NCBI GenBank assembly: GCA_023150535.1
Contig: JAKLKS010000007.1
Span: 1 to 41,459 of the forward strand
Reading direction: 5' to 3'
Source of the DNA: Planctomycetota bacterium
GTDB taxonomy: Bacteria; Planctomycetota; JAJSAM01; JAKLKS01
DNA: 41,459 bases
Each line of letters starts with the position of its first letter. Position 1 is the first letter of the stretch. Below the pieces are notes generated by a model. The model made no database searches. It saw only the letters and a list, made by a program, of their open reading frames with translations, and was not told where the DNA came from. Positions 15,961-23,683 of the stretch are shown piece after piece. Position numbers and translations under genes: made by a program.

Positions 15961-17607
15961 ATGGCGTCGAGGCGGACCATCGTCGTGCTGGGCGGGGCGC
16001 TCGCGGGACCCGCGGCGGCGGCGCGGGCGCGGGAGACGGACGAGAGGGCGCGCATCCTGCTGCTCGAGCGCGCCGGGTCGGTGAGCTACGCGGTGGCGGG
16101 CCTCGCCTGCCGCCTCTCCGGGGAGGTCGCCTCCGCCGCCGACCTCGATTCGCGGAAGGCCGCCTACTTCCGCGACCTCTACGACGTCGAGGTGCGCACC
16201 GGCGTGGAGGTCACCCGCATCGACCCCCGCCGCCGGACCGTCACCGCCGGCGGGCGCGCCATCCCCTTCGACGCCCTGATCTTCGCCGGCGGCGTCGGCA
16301 CGGTCTTCCCCGCCGGCCTCGCCGAGGGCCCCGGCGTCCACGCCTTCCGGAACCTCGCCGACCTCCACGCCGTCGAGGCCGGCCTCCGGACCGCCCGCCG
16401 CCCCGCCGTCGTCGGCGGAGGCCCCTTCGGCATCGAGGCCGCCGACGCGCTCGCCCGCCGCGGCGCCTCCGCGGTGCTCGTGGAGAGGGCCCCGCGCCTC
16501 CTCCCCTCCTGGGCGCGGGCCGCGGCCGCCGCGGCGGAGAGGGGGCTGCGCGCCGCGGGGGTCGAGGTCCTCACGGGGGCCGGCGTGGCCGGCGTCGAGA
16601 GGAGGAAGGGCCACGTCGAATCCCTCCTCCTGGACGACGGGCGCCGGGTCCCCTGCGATCTCGTGATCGTCACCGCCGGCGTCGCGCCGAGGACCGCGCT
16701 CCTCGCGGCGGCGGGGGCCCGCCTCCTCCCCTCGGGCGCCGTCCGCGTGGACGACCGCTGCCGCACCTCCCTCCCCGGGGTCTTCGCCTGCGGCACCTGC
16801 ATCGCCCCCCTCCACGCGGTCTCCGGGAGGCCCGCCTGGCTCCCCCAGGCCGCCATCGCCGACCGCTCCGCCCAGGTGGCCGGCTCCGCCGCCGCCGGGG
16901 GCGGGGAGCGCCTCGGGACCGTGCTCGGGACGGTGCTCCTCCGCGCGGGGGCCGCGACCGTGGCCCGCACCGGGGTCCTCCCCGTGGAGGCCCACGGCGC
17001 CCTCGTCACCCGCGTCCACGGCCCCTCCCGGGACCCCTTCCTCCCCGGGGCGGAACCGATCCACCTCGTGATCCGGCACGACCCGCGATCGGGGAGGCTC
17101 CTCGCCGCCGACGCCTGGGGGGTCGCCGGGGTGGACAAGCGCATCGACGTCCTGGCGACCGCCATGGCCGGGGGCCTCTCCGTGGAGGACCTCGCCCGCC
17201 TCGACCTCGGCTACTCCCCCCCCTTCGCCACCGCCCGGGACCCCGTGAACGTCGCCGGCGCCGTGGCCGCGGCGGTGCGGGCCGGGCTCGCCTCCTCCCT
17301 CTCGCCGGCGGAGGTCAACGCCCGCTCCGGCTCCCTCGCCCTCTACGACCTCCGCACGCCCGCGGAGAGGAGGGAGGCGCGCATCGCCGGCTCCCGCCCG
17401 GTCACGCTGGCCGCGCTGCGGGCCGACCCCGGGAGCCTCGGCGTCCCCCGGGGCCGGATCCCGGTCTTCGTCTCGCGCCACGGCAAGCGCGGCTACCTCG
17501 CGGTCCGGATCGCGCGGGCCCGGGGCTTCCCCCGCGCCGCCTTCCTCGCGGGGGGCATCGCCTCCTGGAGGGCGGAGGGGCTGCCGGTCGAGGGGAGGAA
17601 GCCCTGA
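15961..17607 (+). CDS. CoA-disulfide-reductase-like FAD oxidoreductase with rhodanese domain, both cysteines replaced
   Basis: The product has 548 residues with a strong ribosome site (GGAGGGAGG). The layout is that of the CoADR-rhodanese fusions: FAD Rossmann motif near residue 10 (VVLGGALAG), NAD(P)H motif near 145 (VVGGGPFGIEAADAL), TAGVAPRT, dimerisation domain ~330-450, rhodanese ~460-548. The conserved active Cys of SFxxCGLPY is Ala46 here (SYAVAGLAC), with Cys50 four residues on. The rhodanese Cys is Ser505 (VFVSRHGKRGY). The usual FAD-site 'vGDa' reads CGTC. CoADR-type enzymes reduce disulfides or polysulfide and rhodanese moves sulfur; with these losses neither standard reaction is expected. 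The HemN-like gene overlaps or follows at once. Confidence 0.88.
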   Translation: MASRRTIVVLGGALAGPAAAARARETDERARILLLERAGSVSYAVAGLACRLSGEVASAADLDSRKAAYFRDLYDVEVRTGVEVTRIDPRRRTVTAGGRAIPFDALIFAGGVGTVFPAGLAEGPGVHAFRNLADLHAVEAGLRTARRPAVVGGGPFGIEAADALARRGASAVLVERAPRLLPSWARAAAAAAERGLRAAGVEVLTGAGVAGVERRKGHVESLLLDDGRRVPCDLVIVTAGVAPRTALLAAAGARLLPSGAVRVDDRCRTSLPGVFACGTCIAPLHAVSGRPAWLPQAAIADRSAQVAGSAAAGGGERLGTVLGTVLLRAGAATVARTGVLPVEAHGALVTRVHGPSRDPFLPGAEPIHLVIRHDPRSGRLLAADAWGVAGVDKRIDVLATAMAGGLSVEDLARLDLGYSPPFATARDPVNVAGAVAAAVRAGLASSLSPAEVNARSGSLALYDLRTPAERREARIAGSRPVTLAALRADPGSLGVPRGRIPVFVSRHGKRGYLAVRIARARGFPRAAFLAGGIASWRAEGLPVEGRKP

Positions 17608-17654
17608 CCGGCGGCGTCGACCCGGTCGAGGGGGCCCGCCACGACCCCGCGGCG

Positions 17655-19076
17655 GTGTCCGAGGCGGGCCTCCGCAACCACCACGTCTCCAACACCGCCT
17701 ACCCCCTCGCCCACGGGACCACCTGGGCCCCCTACCGCGTGCCGCGGGCGCGCATGTCGGAGACGCTGGTCCGCGGCTGGGAGGGGGTCCGCGAACTCGG
17801 CCTCTACGCGCACATCCCCTTCTGCGAGGTGCGCTGCTCCTTCTGCGAGTACACCGTGGTGGGCCGCCCGGAATCGGGGGAGGACCGGGCGGCGGCCTAC
17901 GTCGACGCTCTCCTGCGGGAGATCGACCTCGTCGGCGGGCTCCTCGGGACGGCGGACCGGGTCGCGGGCGGCCTCGACATCGGCGGCGGCACCCCCTCCT
18001 TCGTGGACCCGCGCCACATCGGGCGGATCCTGGACGCGCTCCGGGCCCGCTACGCCTTCGGGCCGGGGGCGGACGTCTCCATCGAGACGACCCCGCGCAT
18101 CGCCGCCGCGGAACCGGGGAAGATGCGCGCCTACCGGGCCATGGGCATCGACCGGATCAGCATGGGGATCCAGGTGGCCGACCCGGCCCTGCTGAAGGTC
18201 CTCCACCGGGAGGGGAACGGGGCCGAGCACCACGCCCGCGCCATGGGGAGCCTGCGGGCGGCGGGCTTCGACCGGGTGAACGTCGACCTCCTCTACGGGC
18301 TCGCGGGGCAGACGCCGGAGGGGTGGGAGGCCACGCTGGCCCACGCCGTCGACCTCGGGCCGGAGTACGTCACGCTCTACAGGATGCGCTACAAGCTGAC
18401 GCGCATCTCCCGCCAGGCCCCCTCGGTGGCGCTCGACCAGGTGCGGGTCCTCCACCGCATCGCCGGCGAGGTCCTCCGCGCCGCGGGCTACGAGGCCAAC
18501 CCGGGGAAGACGACCTTCAGCCGGATCCCCGGGGACGTGGGCACCAGCTCCTACCTCGCGCGCCGCGTGACGGAGGGGATGCCCTACCTCGGCTTCGGCC
18601 TCGGCGCGCAGGGGTTCTCGAGGACCACCATCTCCTACAACGACGGGGCGGCGGGGAAGAACCTCGGGCCCTACCTCGGGTCCGTGGTGGCCGGGAGGAT
18701 CCCGGTGCAGGACCTCTACGACCTCCCCCCCTGCCAGGCCATGGCGAAGATGTGCTCGGTCTCCTTCTACTTCGGCGAGATCGACCACGGGGCCTTCGAG
18801 CGGCGCTTCGGGGTCCCCTTCGCGGAGGAGTTCGCGCCGGAGATCGACTTCCTCCTGCGGAAGGGCTGGATGGAGTGGAGCAGCCGGACCTTCCGCCTGA
18901 CGAAGGAGGGCGCCCCCTGGACGAGCGGGATCATCCCTCTCTTCTGGGCGCCGGCCACCCAGCGGTACCTGCTCGACCGGAACCCCGACGACCCCGGGGA
19001 CATGGATCGGAACCGCAGCGCGGCCCTGCGGGTCGCCGCCGGATCGGATCCCCTTCCCGAGGGGATCCCGGGATGA
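17655..19076 (+). CDS. HemN/HemW-family radical SAM enzyme
   Basis: The start is uncertain: GTG 17655 (used here) has no ribosome site, while CTG 17604 lies in a CTGA overlap with the previous stop and has AGGGGAGGAAG just upstream. From GTG the product is 473 residues. The cluster motif CEVRCSFC (Cys57, 61, 64) follows LGLYAHIPF, as in coproporphyrinogen dehydrogenase HemN and haem chaperone HemW. GGGTPSFVDPRH (SAM glycines) and the HemN-type C-terminal domain (residues ~330-430) are present. The N-terminal HVSNTAYPLAHG is not in HemW. I call it HemN-like rather than true HemN. It overlaps the next radical SAM gene by ATGA, so the two act together or on one pathway. Confidence 0.88.
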   Translation: MSEAGLRNHHVSNTAYPLAHGTTWAPYRVPRARMSETLVRGWEGVRELGLYAHIPFCEVRCSFCEYTVVGRPESGEDRAAAYVDALLREIDLVGGLLGTADRVAGGLDIGGGTPSFVDPRHIGRILDALRARYAFGPGADVSIETTPRIAAAEPGKMRAYRAMGIDRISMGIQVADPALLKVLHREGNGAEHHARAMGSLRAAGFDRVNVDLLYGLAGQTPEGWEATLAHAVDLGPEYVTLYRMRYKLTRISRQAPSVALDQVRVLHRIAGEVLRAAGYEANPGKTTFSRIPGDVGTSSYLARRVTEGMPYLGFGLGAQGFSRTTISYNDGAAGKNLGPYLGSVVAGRIPVQDLYDLPPCQAMAKMCSVSFYFGEIDHGAFERRFGVPFAEEFAPEIDFLLRKGWMEWSSRTFRLTKEGAPWTSGIIPLFWAPATQRYLLDRNPDDPGDMDRNRSAALRVAAGSDPLPEGIPG

Positions 19077-19822
19077 CCTACGACTTCGCCAACATCCTCT
19101 TCGCGGGGCCCTGCAACCGGGCCTGCCCCTGGTGCATCGGGAAGAGCCTGCCGGACACCCTCAACGAGGAGAACCTCTCGCTCTTCCCGCCGCGGGGGAT
19201 CGACGCCCTCGTCGAGGCGGTCAACGGGCACCGGATCCCCGAGGTGGTGCTCACGGGGACGGTGACCGATCCGCAGCTGTACCGGCACGAGGGGGCGCTG
19301 CTCGGGCTGCTCCGGGAGCGGCTCCACCCGGGGGCGCGGATCTCGCTCCACACGAACGGGGCGCTGGCGCTGCGGCGGATGGACCTCTTCAACCGCTACG
19401 ACCGGGCCTGCATCTCCTTCCCCTCCTTCGAGCCGGCCACCTACCGGGCGATGATGGGGCCGGGGGGGGTGCCCGACCTCGAGGGGATCCTCCGGGCGGC
19501 GCGGATCCCGGTGAAGGTCTCCTGCGTGCTCGACGACCCGAACCTCCCGGAGGTGGACGCCTTCCTCGCCCGCTGCGCCCGCATCGGGGTGGGGCGCGTG
19601 GTGCTGCGGCGGCTCTTCGGGGACCGGAGGCCCTTCCGGGTGCTCGAGGGGCGGCGGCCGGCGCGGACCTTCCGCGGGAACCCGGTGTACGAGGTGGAGG
19701 GGATGGAGGTCACGGTCTGGGACTTCGACGCCGCCACCTGCCGGAGCGTGAACCTGTTCCCCGACGGGACGCTGGGGAGGGACTACCTGCTGACGGAGAC
19801 GGGGGCGGCCCTCTCCCGCTGA
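19073..19822 (+). CDS. Small radical SAM protein, substrate unknown
   Basis: The product has 249 residues; ATG overlaps the HemN-like stop (ATGA). The motif CNRACPWC (Cys14, 18, 21) sits unusually close to the N-terminus, after FANILFAGP. Other barrel features are VVLTGTVTDPQLY (the GGE-like position reads TGT), ISLHTNGALAL and YDRACISFPSFEP. There is no SPASM or twitch extension, although Cys residues near 140, 164 and 221 remain. It looks MoaA/PqqE-like by fold only. Coupling to a HemN-like enzyme and an FAD protein suggests a short modification pathway. I do not recognise the exact family. Confidence 0.85.
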   Translation: MTYDFANILFAGPCNRACPWCIGKSLPDTLNEENLSLFPPRGIDALVEAVNGHRIPEVVLTGTVTDPQLYRHEGALLGLLRERLHPGARISLHTNGALALRRMDLFNRYDRACISFPSFEPATYRAMMGPGGVPDLEGILRAARIPVKVSCVLDDPNLPEVDAFLARCARIGVGRVVLRRLFGDRRPFRVLEGRRPARTFRGNPVYEVEGMEVTVWDFDAATCRSVNLFPDGTLGRDYLLTETGAALSR

Positions 19823-19861
19823 CCCCCGCCGGGTTGCGTTCGCTCCCGCGCCCCCGTCCGG

Positions 19862-19867
19862 TAACCT
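19862..19867 (+). promoter_or_regulatory. -10 box, likely near-leaderless, for mqnC
   Basis: TAACCT, then seven bases (CGACGGG) and ATG 19875. TTGCGT at 19834-19839 is 22 bases upstream, too far for a normal -35. It gives the mqn-moa unit its own promoter, separate from the radical SAM pair. Confidence 0.5.
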
Positions 19868-19874
19868 CGACGGG

Positions 19875-20990
19875 ATGGCTCCCCCGACCGACCCCGTCCG
19901 CGCCGCCCTCGACCGCGCCGCCGCCGGCGGGCGGCTCGAGGACGCCGACGCCCTCCTCCTCCTCGAGCGCGCCCCCCTCGTCCCCCTCGGCCGCGCCGCC
20001 CGCGCCGTCTCCCGCCGCCTCCACCCGGAGGGGTTCCGCACCTACGTCGTGGACCGCAACATCAACTACAGCAACGTCTGCGACTCCTACTGCAAGTTCT
20101 GCGGCTTCTACCGCGTGAAGGGGGAGGCGGAGGCCTACGTCCTCTCGAAGGAGGAGATCCGCGCCAAGGTCGGGGAGCTCAAGGCCCTCGGCGGCACCCA
20201 GGTCCTCCTCCAGGGCGGCACCCACCCCGACCTCCCCATGGAGTGGTACGAGGACCTCGTGCGGTTCTTCAAGTCCCTGGACATCCACCTCCACGGCTTC
20301 TCCCCGCCGGAGATCCAGAAGATGGCGGAGGTCACCGGCCTCCCCGTCCGCACCGTGATCCGCCGGCTCCGGGACGCCGGCCTCGACTCCATCCCCGGGG
20401 GCGGCGCCGAGATCCTCGTGGACCGCGTGCGGGAGATCGTCTCCCCCCACAAGATCCGCACGGAGCCCTGGCTCGAGGTGATGCGCGAGGCCCACGGCCT
20501 CGGCCTGAAGACCTCCGCCACCATGATGTTCGGCCACCGCGAGACCCTCGCCGACCGGGTCGAGCACCTCCGCCGCCTCCGCGACCTCCAGGACGGGACC
20601 GGGGGCTTCACCGCCTTCATCCCCTGGGCCTTCCAGCCCACCCACGCCATGGCCCGGATGGAGGCCGCCGGGGCCCACGACTACCTCCGCACGCTGGCCG
20701 TCTCCCGCCTCTACCTCCAGAACGTCCCCAACATCCAGTCCTCCTGGGTGACCATGGGGCCGAAGGTCGGCCAGCTCGCGCTCCACTTCGGCGCCAACGA
20801 CATGGGCTCCCTCATGCTGGAGGAGAACGTCGTCTCCACCGCCGGCGTGAGGTTCCGCATGGGGGTCGCCGAACTCCGCCGCGTCATCGAGGACGCCGGC
20901 TACCGGCCGGCCCAGCGGGACTTCTTCTACCGCCCGCTGGAGGCGCAGCCCGCCCCCGGGGCGGAGGCCGCCGTCGGGGCGGGTGCCTGA
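19875..20990 (+). CDS. mqnC: Dehypoxanthine futalosine cyclase (menaquinone, futalosine route)
   Basis: The product has 371 residues, the normal length. MqnC is a radical SAM enzyme that closes dehypoxanthine futalosine to cyclic DHFL in menaquinone synthesis. Visible signatures: RNINYSNVCDSYCKFCGFYR with Cys69, 73 and 76; QVLLQGGTHPDL; HLHGFSPPEIQKMAE; AGLDSIPGGGAEILVDRVRE; SATMMFGHRET; LQDGTGGFTAFIPW; the C-terminal SSWVTMGPKVGQLAL and FGANDMGSLMLEENVV. These separate it from MqnE and CofH. The MqnE-like gene starts inside its stop (TGATG), followed by moaD and moaE. mqnA, mqnB and mqnD are not in the window. Confidence 0.95.
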   Translation: MAPPTDPVRAALDRAAAGGRLEDADALLLLERAPLVPLGRAARAVSRRLHPEGFRTYVVDRNINYSNVCDSYCKFCGFYRVKGEAEAYVLSKEEIRAKVGELKALGGTQVLLQGGTHPDLPMEWYEDLVRFFKSLDIHLHGFSPPEIQKMAEVTGLPVRTVIRRLRDAGLDSIPGGGAEILVDRVREIVSPHKIRTEPWLEVMREAHGLGLKTSATMMFGHRETLADRVEHLRRLRDLQDGTGGFTAFIPWAFQPTHAMARMEAAGAHDYLRTLAVSRLYLQNVPNIQSSWVTMGPKVGQLALHFGANDMGSLMLEENVVSTAGVRFRMGVAELRRVIEDAGYRPAQRDFFYRPLEAQPAPGAEAAVGAGA

Positions 20991-21940
20991 TGGCCCCCGC
21001 GACCCCCGACGCCGAGGTCGAGGCCCTCGCGGTCCGCGTCGAGGAGGGGGGCCCGGTCACCCTCCCCGAGGCGGCCCGCCTCTGCGCCGGGGACGTGCTG
21101 GTCCTCGGGGAGCTGGCGGACGGGATGCGCCGCCGGGTCCGTGGCGAGGGCGCCACCCTCGTGCGCGTCGAGGTCCTCGGCTGGGCGGACGCCCCCGCCG
21201 CCGCGGGCCCGGAGCCGGCCGACGAGATCCGCATCGAGGGGGCGGTCCCCGAGGGGGCGACCCCCGCCGACCTCGCCGCCACCCTCTCCCGCGCCGCCGC
21301 GGCCTTCCCCGGGATCCCCCCTCGCGCGATCCGCCCCGCCGAGGTCGGGCCGCTGGCCCGCGCCGCGGGGCTCACCGACCGGCTGCTGCTCGCCCGTCTC
21401 GCCGACGCCGGCCTCGCCACCCTCGCCCACCCCCGGCCCGGGGACGACCCCGGGGCGACCCGGGAGGGGCTGCTGGCGGCCCACGGGGCGGAGATGGCGA
21501 CGGACGCCCCGGTGGGCTTCGCGACCCGCTTCACGGCGGAGTCCCTCGCCGCCCTCCTCCTCTCCCTCCGGGACCTCCCCGGCGCCGCGGGCCGCTTCCG
21601 CTGCGCGGTGCCGCTCCCCGCCTCGCTCCCGGAGGAGTCCCCGCTCACCGCGACCACGGGCCTCGAGGACCTCCGGGTCTTCGCCTGCGCGCGGCTCCTC
21701 CTCCCCGCGGCCGTGCGCGTGGCCGCGGAGGCCGCCGCCGTCGGCCCGAAGCTCGCCGCCGCCGCCCTCTCCTTCGGGGCCGACACGCTGGCCGGGGCCC
21801 TCACGCTCCCCACGGAGCGCACGACCCCCGCGACCGCGGAGAGGCCCCGCCCCTTCAACGCCGACCGGGCGCGGCTGCTCCTGGCGGAGTGCGGCCGCCC
21901 CCCCTCCCCGCCTCCCCCCTTCCCCGCGAGGACGGCGTGA
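20990..21940 (+). CDS. MqnE-like protein lacking the radical SAM cysteines
   Basis: The product has 316 residues, shorter than MqnE (~370-390). The ATG overlaps the mqnC stop (TGATG). The N-terminus (EALAVRVEEGGPVTLPEAAR, LVLGELADGMRRRVRGEG) and the C-terminus (GLEDLRVFACARLLL, VGPKLAAAALSFGADTLAGA) match the MqnE/CofH layout, and the middle RPAEVGPLARAAGLTDRLLL follows the 'aveI..la...gls...~L..L..AGL' segment. At the place of the N-I-N-Y-T-N-x-C-x3-C-x2-C loop stands VRVEVLGWADAPAAAG, with no cysteine; PGGGAEI and QDETGGFQAF are also lost. It cannot hold the SAM cluster. It may be a non-catalytic partner of MqnC or a metabolite-binding relic. Homology is my reading of aligned motifs, not a search. 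Confidence 0.8.
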   Translation: MAPATPDAEVEALAVRVEEGGPVTLPEAARLCAGDVLVLGELADGMRRRVRGEGATLVRVEVLGWADAPAAAGPEPADEIRIEGAVPEGATPADLAATLSRAAAAFPGIPPRAIRPAEVGPLARAAGLTDRLLLARLADAGLATLAHPRPGDDPGATREGLLAAHGAEMATDAPVGFATRFTAESLAALLLSLRDLPGAAGRFRCAVPLPASLPEESPLTATTGLEDLRVFACARLLLPAAVRVAAEAAAVGPKLAAAALSFGADTLAGALTLPTERTTPATAERPRPFNADRARLLLAECGRPPSPPPPFPARTA

Positions 21941-22182
21941 GGGTCTTCGTCCACCTCTTCGGCGCCGCGAGGGAGCGCCTCGGGCGGAGCGTCGTCGAGG
22001 TGGAGGTGCGCCCCCCGGCCACCGCGGGGGACGTGGCGGCCCAGCTCCTCCTCCACCACTCGGGCCTCGGCGACCTCCTCGCCACGGCGGCGGTGGCCGT
22101 GGACCGGGAGTTCGCGACCCTGGACACGCCCGTGACCGAGGGCTCCGAGGTGGCGCTCCTGCCTCCGGTCTCGGGGGGCTGA
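21937..22182 (+). CDS. moaD: Molybdopterin synthase small subunit
   Basis: The product has 81 residues. GTG 21937 overlaps the previous stop (GTGA). It has the ubiquitin-like fold pattern RVFVHLFGAARERLG...VEVEV..PATAGDVAAQLL, the VAVDREFA strand and the essential C-terminal Gly-Gly (LLPPVSGG), which is thiocarboxylated and gives sulfur to precursor Z (cPMP). It is followed directly by moaE, so the two MPT synthase subunits are made together. No other moa, mog or moe genes lie in the window. Confidence 0.93.
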   Translation: MRVFVHLFGAARERLGRSVVEVEVRPPATAGDVAAQLLLHHSGLGDLLATAAVAVDREFATLDTPVTEGSEVALLPPVSGG

Positions 22183-22184
22183 TC

Positions 22185-22595
22185 GTGGCCTACCTCGTGG
22201 AGGGGCCCATCGACGCCGCCGCCCTCGAGGCGGAGGTGCGCACCCCCGCCGCCGGTGCCGTGGTGGTCTTCACGGGCACCGCCCGGGAGGAGACCCGCGG
22301 GAAGAGGGTGGTGCGGCTCTTCTACGAGGCCTACCACGGAATGGCGGAGAAGCGGCTCGCGGAGATCTGCGAGGAGGCCCGGGCGGCCCACGGGGCGCTC
22401 CGCGTGACCCTCCGCCACCGGGTCGGCACCGTCGAGATCGGGGAGGCCGCGGTCGTGATCGCCGCCTCCGCCGCCCACCGGGCAGCCGCCTTCGACGCCT
22501 GCCGCGCGGTCATCGAGGAGGTGAAGAGGTCGGCCCCGCTCTGGAAGAAGGAGCACTACGGGGACGGGTCGGCCTGGATCGGGCGCGGCTCCTAG
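22185..22595 (+). CDS. moaE: Molybdopterin synthase catalytic subunit
   Basis: The product has 136 residues. I use GTG 22185; a CTG at 22179 overlapping the moaD stop as CTGA is an alternative. Family motifs: GAVVVFTGTAREETRGKRV, LFYEAYHGMAEKRL, HRVGTVEIGEAAVVIAASAA, and the active-site EVKRSAPLWKKEHYGDGSAW with the catalytic lysine pair. MoaE binds cPMP and MoaD to form the dithiolene of molybdopterin. It is last in the mqnC unit and ends five bases from the convergent PFK-like gene. Confidence 0.95.
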   Translation: MAYLVEGPIDAAALEAEVRTPAAGAVVVFTGTAREETRGKRVVRLFYEAYHGMAEKRLAEICEEARAAHGALRVTLRHRVGTVEIGEAAVVIAASAAHRAAAFDACRAVIEEVKRSAPLWKKEHYGDGSAWIGRGS

Positions 22596-22599
22596 GCCG

Positions 22600-23520
22600 T
22601 CACCTCTCCTCGAAGAGGACCCCCGCCTTCTTGGCGATCTCGAAGAGCTCCGCGGGCACCTGCCGGCGGCGGCCCGCCACCTCCTCGAGGAGGACGGGCA
22701 TGCAGAGGCCCGCGCGGAAGGCGATCATCCTCCCCCCGGCCCCCCCGAGGAGGGCGGCCGCGGCCGCCTCCCCCATCCGCAGGGCGAGCAGGCGGTCGAA
22801 GAGGGAGGGCGCGGCGAGGCGATCGGCGGGGGGCTCCGGGAGGACCTTCACCTCGCGGCCCGGGAGGGCCGCCGCCATCCGCGCCGCCGCCTCCGCCGCC
22901 GTCCCGGCCCCCTCGGCCCGGAGGAGGACCACGGGACCCGCCCCCCGTCCCGCCAGGGAGGCCCACTCCCTCCAGGGGAAGGGGCGCTCCACGAGGATCG
23001 CGCCCGAGGCCGCGGCCCCCACCGCCGCCAGCAGCGCCGCGTGCCCGGTGAGGGCGCCGGGCACGTCCACGAGGAGGGCGCCGCCCGCCGCCGCCTCCCC
23101 GGCGATGCGGCGGAGGACCGCGTTCACGAGGGTGTCCACGCCGATGCAGGCGTCGGTCCCCCGCACGTCGTCCTGAACCGTTGCCGGGACGAGGACCGCC
23201 GGGAGGCCGGCCCGCGCGAGCGCCGCGGCGCCCGCGGCGGCCCCCTCCCCCCCGGCGACGACGAGGCCGGTGACGCCGGCCCCGCGGAACCTCCCGGCGA
23301 GGGCGACGGCCCCCTCGGGCCGCAGGAGATCGGGGAAGGGGGCCGGGGCGAGGTCGGGGTCGGGCCCCGCGGGATCCAGGGGGCGGGGGGCGCCGCCGAA
23401 CCCGCCGGTCCAGGCGACCGCCTCCGCGCCCGCCGCGGCGGCGGCGGCGGCCGCCGCCCGTGCCAGGGTCCCGAGCCCGGGAGCCGCGCTCCCTCCGGCC
23501 ACGACGGCGATGCGCGACAT
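22600..23520 (-). CDS. Phosphofructokinase-family protein with altered catalytic motifs
   Basis: The product has 306 residues, near PfkA size (~320). PFK landmarks recur in order: VVAGGSAAPGLGTLARA (the 'GGDaPGlN..iR' start), GLVVAGGEGAAAG at 86-97 (GGDGS), VLVPATVQDDVRGTDACIGV at 109-128 ('IPkTIDNDi.GTd.tiGfdTA'), and FDRLLALRMGEAAAA near 245. Two catalytic positions differ: Asp of GGDG is Glu92, and the catalytic base Asp of TIDND is Gln116. Ordinary phosphotransfer to fructose 6-phosphate is therefore unlikely. It could bind a sugar phosphate or nucleotide as a regulator. Leader: TAGACT then GGAGG before ATG 23520. No glycolytic neighbours. Confidence 0.78.
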   Translation of the reverse strand: MSRIAVVAGGSAAPGLGTLARAAAAAAAAAGAEAVAWTGGFGGAPRPLDPAGPDPDLAPAPFPDLLRPEGAVALAGRFRGAGVTGLVVAGGEGAAAGAAALARAGLPAVLVPATVQDDVRGTDACIGVDTLVNAVLRRIAGEAAAGGALLVDVPGALTGHAALLAAVGAAASGAILVERPFPWREWASLAGRGAGPVVLLRAEGAGTAAEAAARMAAALPGREVKVLPEPPADRLAAPSLFDRLLALRMGEAAAAALLGGAGGRMIAFRAGLCMPVLLEEVAGRRRQVPAELFEIAKKAGVLFEER

Positions 23521-23545
23521 CGAGCCTCCGCTCTCCCTCCGTCCG

Positions 23546-23551
23546 AGTCTA
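23546..23551 (-). promoter_or_regulatory. Possible -10 box of the PFK-like gene
   Basis: TAGACT on the minus strand, 25 bases before ATG 23520; the leader holds GCGGAGGC. No clear -35. In the remaining divergent gap to 23684 I see only the GGAGG of the plus-strand gene. Confidence 0.35.
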
Positions 23552-23683
23552 CGGCGGCGGGGACCCCTCCCCGAATTCGCCGCGGGCGGCGGCGATCCCC
23601 CTCCCCCTTCCGCCTTTTCCGTTGGCCGCGCCCCCCGCGGAGGTCACCTTGGGGACGACGCGGAACCGCTACCGGAGGTCCCC

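Noticed and set aside
20990-21940. Intact MqnE hidden by a sequencing error
   Set aside because: No other frame in 21100-21300 holds a CxxxCxxC motif, and the main frame matches the family on both sides of the missing loop.
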